53,250 nt of DNA from an uncultured Eubacteriales bacterium (GTDB lineage Bacteria > Bacillota > Clostridia > Oscillospirales > Oscillospiraceae). Positions 42,299 through 52,000 of this stretch are shown here, in pieces (the first letter of the stretch is position 1; the number at the start of each line of letters is the position of its first letter). Made by a program: the position numbers and the translations under genes. The stretch is taken from the NCBI GenBank assembly GCA_900319275.1, contig ONNS01000008.1, forward strand, positions 1 through 53,250. Direction: 5' to 3'. The notes under the pieces were generated by a model that saw only the letters and a list, made by a program, of their open reading frames with translations, did not search any database and was not told the DNA's origin.

Positions 42299-45200
42299 TT
42301 ACTTTCTGAGAATGTACTCATCTCTCGCAGCAGTCCGGGCTTCATCCAGAGTTAGATACCTGCCGGGCTGGCCCGGGCCTTCAAATACGCCGTTGGCCGT
42401 AACGACCAGGTAGAAGTAGATATGCGGAACCTGCTCTTCGATGATATACCAGCCGTACGGCAGCTCGCCGACCCAGAAAACGCCGGTCGGGCCAGAGGTA
42501 AGATTGCTCATCTGTGTTCCGCCCTTCGGTGTGTACGGCGCTCCGTTCGTGCCCTTGTAGACATAGAACTTCTTGTCGCTGAGCGGATTGTAATCCGTAT
42601 CGACCTTTCTCAGAACGACCTTGCTGGATCCGGCGATCCCGGACCAGTAGATATAGCCGGAAGCTTCCCCTTCCAAAGTGCCGTACAGGTATTCGCCAGT
42701 ATCGTTCTCTGTCAGTTTGTCGTCGCGGGCGTTGCGGAAGGCGTTGCAGCTTGTCTCACTCACTGTGCCCTTCACTACAGCAAACTGCTGCAGTGTCTTA
42801 TAATGCGGGGAATCCTCGGCCCAGACCCAAATGGTTCCGGCACCGGATGTGATGTCGCCATTGACGAACAGAGACGCCGCATTCTTGGATTCCTCTGCGC
42901 CGGCGTATCCGGCGATGTAAATGTCCTGACGGGCACGTGTGTAGCTCTTTCCACCATTCAGCTGTGCCACCAGATTTTCGGTTTTGAAGTTGCCGTTGGT
43001 CGTGGTGATGTTGCCGCCGACGTCCAGACCGTTCCCGCCGAAGTTCGGATTCCCCGAGAGATAGAGCATGCTGTCCTGTGCCAGATAGATGCCGGCGCCA
43101 TTGCCGTCCGACTCATTGTGGTTGACTGTACCGCCGGTCATCGTGACGGAACCGCGCGCCGCGACATATACCGCACCGCCACTGTAGTTCTCAGCGGTTT
43201 TGGCGTTCTGCAGCATTGCTCCGCCCTGGATGGTCAGCTTTCCGCCATTCTTAACATTGGCAATTCCGCCATTGGCCGCGACCGTGTAGGCGCTCTTCGC
43301 ACCTTCGAGGATGATTGTCGCAAATGTCAGATCGCCGCTCACATCAAACATGGACGCATTCGCAAACGCGCGGCGTATGGTGGACGTGGTTCCCGCATCC
43401 TGCTTGGGGAACAGCGTGTCTCCGGAAGATGCTGTGGTCAAAGTGACCTTACCTGTGTTTGCTGTGATGGTTTCGTTCAGTCTGTAATCACCTATCAGCA
43501 TCTGAATCTGAACGCCATTGCTTACGGAATAACTTGTTGGATTACTGCCATTCGATCTGTAGAGAGTTCCCTCCAGCGCCTTAAATGCACCATCGTTACC
43601 CGCGAGCTCTGTATAGACTGCAGGAGCGTAGTAATACGGCTGATTTGTGCTATTGCCACCGTCTTGTCCTTCGCCCGTCTTGTTGGTCACCTTATCCCAG
43701 TCACACCTCCGATACAAGAGATTTCCACTCATATCCGTAATCTTGCAGACCGGCATCAGGTTGCTGAATGTCAGCGCTGAGGTGTAAGGATCCACATCCG
43801 TCCTGGTCTTGTTTTCGCCGATGGTGCTTGCGAAAGTACTGACCCTGATGACCTGATAGGTTACGCCGTTATACTCCAGAGATTCGGTTGTCGTACCAGC
43901 CCCATTCATAGGCATCGCAGCGTAGCGTTTGGCCTGATCAACCGTCAGATACTCTGTCACCTCATAGGTCAGGCCTTCTGACAGATTCACGCCCGAAATA
44001 GTCTGACCATCAACCAGGCCAAATACCGCCGTCGTAGTTTCCGATTCATTGCTGGTGAACTGCATCTCACCATAATCGCCGGTTCTACTGTCAATCTGGG
44101 CGGCATTCAATTGCCCCGCCACTGTCGCGTTTCCCCGGACATTGACCTTGAAGAGGAACATTTCATCCGGGTCGACCGTTGTGGATGCGCCGGATACAAC
44201 CTCCTTGGTTACTTCGAGCGAGAATATCTTGATCCAATAGATGCAACAGTCTGCATACTCCCCTGTCTTCACATAGTTGGGATCTGTTTTTTCGATGATA
44301 CCGCCCTTCAGGCCGTTTCGATCATTCACGAAGCTGTAAAAGTTGGTGGTGTTGGTTTGGCTGTTCTGATTCTTAAAGTTACCAAACGGTTTACGCTCCA
44401 CACCATGCTTGTCATATAATGTTGTTCCATCCGGCACATACACACCGATATAGGCGCCCGGATACAGCCCATCACCAGTGGTATTGATTACCCCGTTAAA
44501 ATCTTGATTCAGTTCCACGTTGCAGGCTTTGTTCGTCGCCTTACTGGCCTCGCTGGTATTGCCGGAGATATTGACCTTGCCGGAGAAGTAGAGGCGGGAG
44601 GCATTGCTGTATACCATGATACCACCACCGGTTTTTTGGGCGCTGTTGTTGATGATGGAGCCGCCGGACATGTACATGCTTTGGCCACCAGCTATACATA
44701 CACCGCCGCCACCACTACTCGTACTCGTTGACGAGCAGCCCTGGATCGTTCCACCGGTCATCTTAAAGGTGCCGTTCTTAGTACGCACGCCGCCGCCGGT
44801 GCTGGCTGAGCACTGGTAGATGCTGCCGGCTGTAAGCGTTAATGTACCTACTGTACTATTACTGCCCACATAAACGCCGCCGCCGTCGCCAGCCGCGCAG
44901 TTTCGTATGACGCCGCCCTCAATGTTCAATGTGCCTTCGTTGAGGAGGACGCCGCCGCCGTTCTTGCCGCTTTTGACCTTCCCGTTTTGCAGCACGGCAT
45001 TTTCTCCGAGCGTAACAGTACAGTCCGCATTATTGATGTACATACACCGTGTCTCATCCGATACGGTAACACCGTTCTCTGTTCCGCCGTCGATGCAGAT
45101 GTTCGTAAGGGTAAGGTTGCCTTGTACGTTCAACAGGCTGTTGTTTCCCACTCCAGAACCGCGAATCACCGTTGCGCGTCCGCCGGCTCTGCCTTCAAAG

Positions 45201-46024
45201 TGATACGTATCCAGATCAGCCTCGGTATAGGGCCAATCGCTTGGGAAGCTTTTTTCCGCCGTGGTAAAGGTTACCTTTCTTCCCTCTACGTACGGAAGCG
45301 TCATATCAGCGGGGGTTTCATAGTGCTCCACCAGCATCTTGATGCAGAAATCCGTCCCTTTGTACTCAGTACCATCCTTGTAGTACAGCTTCAGATCCTC
45401 CATACGGAGCAGACTGAACGGGCTGGCTATACTTCCCTCATTATCGACGCCGGTATCCAGTCGGTCAAAGATGGCCGGATATGTAGCAGTTCCTTCATAA
45501 TACTTAATATACAGGAGTCTGCCGATTCCATCCGTGAGCTTTGCGATGGGCGGTCCGGCCCAAATGATCGTTCTGTTGGTTGGGTCTGTTCGGTCTGTAA
45601 TGCCGTAGAGCGTGCTGCTGTCCGCCTTGAAGACAGGTTTATCATCGGAGAATCCATTCGTTAATGCATACTTTGCTTCGCCGAACTTTGTACCCGCCTT
45701 CGCCGCGTTCACGACACGGATTTCGCTATCATCACTCAGGTTGCAAAAGACATAGACGCTGTTGGCATTGTTTTCCTTTGTGCTGCTGTTCCACCACAGG
45801 CGCAGATCGGAGAGCGTACCGTTGACCGTGGTGTTGTTGTGGACAATGATGGTATCGCTATCACCTTCCGCCGCATTCTCAGGGCCAACAAACAGTGTTC
45901 TTTCATCGACCAAATACACACCGGCGCAGTTTGCTGCGGTATTGTTGGTCAGGCGGTTGCCGGTGATCTCGGTGCCATTGCGCAGGGTCAGCTGGGATTG
46001 GTCATAGATGCCGCCGCCCTGGTT
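42299..46024 (-). CDS. C-terminal part of the giant beta-helix surface protein (after a frameshift)
   Basis: An open frame of about 1,240 codons that continues the protein encoded at 45988-53250. It joins at the A-run 46023-46026, just after an in-frame TAA; the first internal ATG is at 45919. Read in this frame the junction gives QGGGIYDQSQLTL, exactly the repeat pattern lost in the upstream frame. Two further beta-helix blocks (GGGVYVGSNSTVGTLTLT, GGAVYVAARGSVTMTGGTV) alternate with Cna-B-like segments (FSLEVTKEVVSGAS, KVVLRKVDTDYNPLSDKKFY ... ELPYGWYIIEEQVP). The protein ends DEARTAARDEYILRK without an LPxTG motif or membrane helix. It is either a pseudogene half or joined by slippage or sequencing error. 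Confidence 0.8.
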   Translation of the reverse strand, partial: NQGGGIYDQSQLTLRNGTEITGNRLTNNTAANCAGVYLVDERTLFVGPENAAEGDSDTIIVHNNTTVNGTLSDLRLWWNSSTKENNANSVYVFCNLSDDSEIRVVNAAKAGTKFGEAKYALTNGFSDDKPVFKADSSTLYGITDRTDPTNRTIIWAGPPIAKLTDGIGRLLYIKYYEGTATYPAIFDRLDTGVDNEGSIASPFSLLRMEDLKLYYKDGTEYKGTDFCIKMLVEHYETPADMTLPYVEGRKVTFTTAEKSFPSDWPYTEADLDTYHFEGRAGGRATVIRGSGVGNNSLLNVQGNLTLTNICIDGGTENGVTVSDETRCMYINNADCTVTLGENAVLQNGKVKSGKNGGGVLLNEGTLNIEGGVIRNCAAGDGGGVYVGSNSTVGTLTLTAGSIYQCSASTGGGVRTKNGTFKMTGGTIQGCSSTSTSSGGGGVCIAGGQSMYMSGGSIINNSAQKTGGGIMVYSNASRLYFSGKVNISGNTSEASKATNKACNVELNQDFNGVINTTGDGLYPGAYIGVYVPDGTTLYDKHGVERKPFGNFKNQNSQTNTTNFYSFVNDRNGLKGGIIEKTDPNYVKTGEYADCCIYWIKIFSLEVTKEVVSGASTTVDPDEMFLFKVNVRGNATVAGQLNAAQIDSRTGDYGEMQFTSNESETTTAVFGLVDGQTISGVNLSEGLTYEVTEYLTVDQAKRYAAMPMNGAGTTTESLEYNGVTYQVIRVSTFASTIGENKTRTDVDPYTSALTFSNLMPVCKITDMSGNLLYRRCDWDKVTNKTGEGQDGGNSTNQPYYYAPAVYTELAGNDGAFKALEGTLYRSNGSNPTSYSVSNGVQIQMLIGDYRLNETITANTGKVTLTTASSGDTLFPKQDAGTTSTIRRAFANASMFDVSGDLTFATIILEGAKSAYTVAANGGIANVKNGGKLTIQGGAMLQNAKTAENYSGGAVYVAARGSVTMTGGTVNHNESDGNGAGIYLAQDSMLYLSGNPNFGGNGLDVGGNITTTNGNFKTENLVAQLNGGKSYTRARQDIYIAGYAGAEESKNAASLFVNGDITSGAGTIWVWAEDSPHYKTLQQFAVVKGTVSETSCNAFRNARDDKLTENDTGEYLYGTLEGEASGYIYWSGIAGSSKVVLRKVDTDYNPLSDKKFYVYKGTNGAPYTPKGGTQMSNLTSGPTGVFWVGELPYGWYIIEEQVPHIYFYLVVTANGVFEGPGQPGRYLTLDEARTAARDEYILRK

Positions 46025-49000
46025 TTAGAATTGTCAACGATCAGATGGTAGTCATTGCCTTCAATATTCTTGTAAATGCCACCGCCGTGTTTTTTTGCGG
46101 TATTCCCACTGACTTCCGAATTGGTAAGGATCATGTTCCGGACATTGGCATAAACACCACCGCCGCCAATCTCATTATTCCCTGTGCCATTGGCAGTATT
46201 ATTTCTGATGATCGCGCCTGAGATCGTGAGCATGGAGCCTTCAACATCCAAGTTTTGGTATATTCCTCCACCGTTCTTAGCCGCTGTGCTGCCGGAAATC
46301 TCGGATTTTGTAACTGCGCTGCCTTCTGTTTGCGCTTTGACCTCCACCGTCTTAGCTATGGTGTAGACGCTGCCGCCGTTGCCGCCGGAGTTGTTGCTGT
46401 CCAGAGTACTTCCCTCGACAGTCAGCGCCATAGAAGCACCGGTATCATTAATATAGAACCAAATGCCGCCGCCGTCACCGGTTGCCGAGTTTTTGGAAAT
46501 CTCTGCCGATGTGATCTCAAGTGTCCGTACGCCAGCATAGATGCCGCCGCCCGCTCCGCCGGTAACAGTATTACCGTTCACATTGGCGCAGCTTACGTCA
46601 AGCTTGGAGCCATCCACATTCCGGCTCTGATAGATACCGCCGCCGTTGGTCTTGGCTATGTTGTTGGATACAGAGGAGCGGATCGCTTTACCGTTGTAGT
46701 CGGTCTTTGTCTCGCTGGCCCCGACATTCACGGTCTTGGCGAGGGTATAGATACCACCGCCGCTGGCGCCGGAGGTATTTCCGTCGATAGAACTGCCATT
46801 GATGGTCAGAACCTGCTTTGCGCGATTGGTATCATTATCTGCGTCGAACCACACGCCGCCGCCATCGCTGGAGGCGATGTTTCTGGAAATACTGGAATCC
46901 GCGATAGTCAGCGACTTATAGCTGTAAGCATACAAACCGCCACCCTTGCTGGTGCAGATATTGTCGGTGATCATTGCACCATTGATCGTTACCGTTCGGC
47001 AGTTGGTAAAGACGCCGCCGCCGTTCTTTGCGCTATTTTTCGTCTGATTGCCAGAGATCGTGGCATTTGTGATCGTCAGCGAAGTGTTGTCCGCATTTTT
47101 ATCATGGTAAATGCCGCCGCCTTCATTATTTGACGTGCAATTTTTGATCTCCGTATGGCGGGACTGGATGCTTCCGAGGATGGCATCGTCGGAAATGGTG
47201 TTCTCGGACAGATCCTTGTAACTGCCGTCTTCAAACAGCACGGAAACGGCTTTTTGGTTACTATCAAGGTAATAGTATCCGTCTCCGATGATAAGCTCCT
47301 TCGGTTTTCCGTAGATGCCGCCGCCCTGGTTGGCCGTGTTCCGTTCAAAGGTACAACCATAGACCTCGCCCTTCTTCGCGTTTCCGTTGGAGATACAGAA
47401 GCCGCCACCATAAAGAGCCAGGTTGTTCGTAAATGTGCTGTTGATCACCTTGGTGTAGACTGCGTTGCAGCGGAAACCACCGCCGTTGCCGTTACTGGTA
47501 TTTGTTGTAGTCAGCTGACAATCGTTAAAGGTGCAGTCCGAAACCGTAACCCAGCAGTCAGCCGTCGGTGTAGCGGCATTCAGCGCATAAACATTGAATC
47601 CGCCGCCGTTACGTTCTTTTGCGACACAGTGTTCAAACCTGCAGTTGGTAACGTTGATGGTCTTGGAGTCAATCTCCAGGCCGCCCGCCGCGTTGGCCGA
47701 GCAATTTGTAAACGTACAACCGGTGACATTTGTCCAAGAACGGTTATCCTTATCTACGCGGTGGAACACCGCGCCCGCCTGGTCGACTGCGGTACAGCTA
47801 GTGAAATCACAATCTTCCAGCGTCATAGTCTCGGCATTGGTGACAATCGCGCCTCCGCCCAGTCGGTTGGATTTCACCGTCGTCGTGGACGTGCAGCCGA
47901 TAAAGTCGGAATCCTTGACCTCAAGAACCGTGCCAGGTAATGTATTCTGTGCATCTTTGGTATGATCCGGACGTTTGTCAAAATTGAACATCACCAGAAG
48001 TGCGCCGCCGTTGCTGGCGTATACGTTCTTGAAATCGACCGTATCGATATAAACATTCGTATATTGTGTTGCCACGGCGCCTCCGTCACTGGAACCGCGG
48101 ACGCTCTTTCCGTCAAAGATAATGTTATTCAGCCTTAGCGTCGTCACAACCTTGTTGTTCTCCAACGCATTCCAACCTTTAATCATGGAATCCGTATTCA
48201 GCGTATCGCGGCTGATGGTTGCACGGTCACCGGAGCCATTATAGCAATAGGTCGCTCCTTCCTTCGCCGCCGTGGTCAGCGTAATATCGTAGCCCTTCGG
48301 GATGTTCACATCGTCGGAGGCCGTCAGCAGATAGTCCGTCACCATCTCAATGGTGGCCGTCTTTGCCGTTGCCAGCGTGTAGGGCCGGTTTGCCCCTGCG
48401 GTGGCAACGATATCCGCAATGGCATCGCTGATCTTGCTGTAGGGATGTTCGTTGTCTTCTGCGTCCATGACCTTGCAGATGATCTTATTGCTGCCGAAGA
48501 TGATGTTATAAGTTCCCGCAGCGTTCAGCGTCGTGCCCGTGAGCTGTTCAAATGTTCCGTCTGTGGCAGAGACCGTTACCGTCTCCTCGCTGAGACTGGT
48601 CTCTGCTCCCCTGCGGAGCCGGACACTCCCGCCCGTCGTTGTCTCAAAGCTGCCGTCCAGAGTGTAGGCCATGTTCTGACCACCGGGGATCAGCAGACTG
48701 ACAGACTGTCCGGCCGCCAGCGTCAGGTCAGACGCTGTGATCGGCAGCAGCGCGGTACGGATCGCGCCATTCTTAGCGAAAACCATGCCGTAGCCGGCCG
48801 ACGTGCCGCTGTTGATCACGCTGATGGGACTGCCGTTCACCGTCATTTTGAGATCGCTGACCGTCAGCTTCTCCTCGGTGTTGTTCTCGATAGAGATGTA
48901 GGCGGGCTCAGAGTAAATGACATAGATTTGCCCGGGAAGGTCATATGTCTGACCACTGCGCGTCCTGACCTGCCACTTTTCAGCTGTCGTATTCCAGATG

Positions 49001-52000
49001 AGTGTTGTAATGTCATAGCCGTAATCGGGTGCGTTGAAGTAAAACGCGCCACCAAAAGCGGCATTGGGGTGTTTATTGTTTTTGAACCAGTTGCTGACAT
49101 CCGTATACTTCGTGTAAACGTCAGCGGCCAGTTCGGACAGCGCCACTTCTCCTTCGCTGTTGATCGTCGGATAGTATGTGCCGATGTCCTTGACAGTTGT
49201 CCCTCTGGCTTCGGATGTGCCGTTCGGAAGTCCACTTGAATTGCTCGCCCGATACATGACTTCGATCCTGACGCCGTTGCCCCAATAGAGCTTTTTCGCC
49301 GCAGTGTCGCTCTGAACCGTCAGGGACGTATAGCGGTCGTTGGTAATTTTGGCTACATTGCTGTTGCTGGTATAGACAGCGAATCTCGCGCCGGGGACGC
49401 TGCGGGTCGGCACTACCGCATCCGGGACATAGATGCCGATTTCCGCGCTGCCGCCCAGCGTATCAATATTGATCACCGCGTCATCGTCCTGATCCAGATA
49501 CACATTGCTCTTCGGCGCGTCGTCAGCGGTTCCCAGCCTGTTGTCCTTGATCTGCACATCGCCGGTAAAGACCAGCCGCGCGTCTTTGCTGCCCACGCCG
49601 ACCGCACCGCCCTCGGAGGGGACGTTGCCCGTATAGGAACCCGCACTGAAATTGGCTCTGCCGGTATTCGTAAAGATCGCCGCGCCGTTGATCGCGCTGT
49701 TGCGGGTAGCGGTGACCGTCGTCAGGGTGAGGGAGCCGCTGTCCAGGTAGACCGCGCCGCCTTTGCCAGCCGCCGCGCTGTTGTCGGTAAACTGAGTATA
49801 CACTGTAACATCGTTTGCCGTATACCCGGAAATGATTACTGTACCGCTTCCAGCATAGAGAGCACCGCCGTTTCCATTAGTCGATTTGTTGTTCTTCATG
49901 CTGCCGCCAGATACCGTCACATTGCCGCTGCCTGCGTATACCGCACCGCCGTTTCCGTCTGCGGTATTGCCATCAGATGTTGTATCTCCGCCAAAGGTGC
50001 TGTTTGTGAGCGTCACAGCACCGGAACCGGCATACACCGCGCCGCCGTCAGTGCCAGCAGCATTTTGGGTCAGCGCAGTTCCCGTGATCGAGACCGCGCC
50101 GGAATTGGTATACAGCGCGCCGCCCTTGCCGGACTCCGCTTTGTTGCCTTGAATCGTCGGAGCCGTTCCACTGTTGGAAGCAGACACCGTGATACTGCCG
50201 CTTCCGGCAAACACAGCGCCGCCGTCGGTATTAGCCGTATTATTTGACAGGCTGCCGCCGGTTACTGTTACATTGCCGCTGCCCGCATAGATCGCACCAC
50301 CGCTACCGGCTGTTGCATTGTTCTGGGTCATGCTTCCGCCGGACACCGTCACATTGCCGCTGCCCGCATAGATCGCACCGCCACCGCCTGTGGAAGCTGT
50401 ATTGTTATCGACCGAGCCTCCAGAGATCGTGGCTGGGCCGGAGACGGTATAGACCGCGCCGCCCTCTTTTGCTGTATTGTTTTTTACTTCCGCCGTTTCA
50501 GATACCGTTATGGAAGCGTTATTTGAACAGACTGCACCGCCCTGACCGTTTTCTGCTTTATTTCCAGACATACTACCGCCGGAAACGCTGACGGAGCCAC
50601 CATTCACATAGATCGCACCGCCGTTGCCCGTGGTCGCCATATTGCCCGTTAAGGCGGGTTTTACCGTAACACCCTCCGTTTCGGAAATACTGATCGTAGC
50701 GGTCGCATTGGCGTAGATCGCGCCGCCTTCCTTCGCTGTGTTGGTCTTAATAGCGCCGCCCTGGTAGATCTCGATCTCGACGACATTGTTCGCAAAAATG
50801 GCACCTCCGTTGCCGGACTCCGCCTTGTTGCCAGTAATCGTGGCCGTTCCAGAAACCGTAACCATACCGCCGGCGAGCCAGATCGCGCCGCCGTTGCCGG
50901 AGGTCGCGGTGTTGTTCTGAATCGCGCCGGTTCCGCTCAGAGTTATGGTGCTGTTTCCGCTGTGATAGATCGCGCCGCCCTCCGCCGCGCTGCAGTTTTG
51001 GATCGTACCGCTGACGTTGATATTCCCGGCCGTGGCGTTAATCGCGCCGCCGCCCACACAGTTCTGGATTATCGCGCCGGAGCCTATCACCAAGTTACCG
51101 GCACTCCGAATCATCGGGGCTGTAGCTTCAATGGAGCTACCCTCCAGCGTCAGGTTTGTGAACGTAAGATTTCCAGCGCTGGAAAATAGCGGTACCGCCG
51201 CCAAATCAGCCGTTCTGCTGATAACGGCAGGGTGATCCATAACATCCGGATCCTCTATCGTAGTCAACGTAATATTGAAATCACTCGGAATCTCTACGGT
51301 ATCCGCCAAAGGCATGAGATAGTCCGTCAGCATTTCTGCTGTTGCCGTCTTTGTAGCAATATTCTCATCCACATAGTCGACCATGCTTCGCAGGGTATAG
51401 AAATAATGGTCGTCGATCTTGCAGATTGCCTTGGGGCTGTTGGTCAGATCTACTTTCTTTTCTGCATCCAGAGTGAAGGAGACCGTTGTATTGCCCGTTA
51501 CCGCCATCGGGGTCGTCGTACTTCCAATGATCGAACCAGTTCTCGCTGTGAGCGTATAGTTCTCATTTCCACTCTCTGTGATGGTGTATTCGCCGCGGCC
51601 CAGACCCTTGATTCTTACTCTCGTGCCATCTACAACAGTCAGCGTTATAGTACCCGGCGTAGTGCCTTCAGCCGGTGTGGCAGTAACAGTTGCGCTATCG
51701 GTGCCTTCGGCGTCATAGCTGCTCTTCGTGATTCCCGTCGAACTGATGATAACGGTAAAGCTGGCACCACTGAAAAGCGGATCCTCGCCGCTCTGAGACA
51801 TATCTACCGTTTTACTTATCTGGAGGTCATAACCTCGCTCAGAATAAATCGCATAAACTGTAGGTGTCCCGGAAAGCGGAAGGTCTTTCCATGTACTCCC
51901 GTCAAAGCTGTACTGAAGCGTATTGTTCTGCACCTTGAGTTGCATGTTTAGACCAGTGCTTACGTCCAGGTTGGAACTGTTCGACGCTGTTCCGCTGCCT

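Noticed and set aside
45988-46030. Programmed ribosomal frameshift joining the two adhesin frames
   Set aside because: The A-run is only four bases, and I see no X_XXY_YYZ slippery site with a following pseudoknot. Sequencing error, phase variation or a mutation is more likely.
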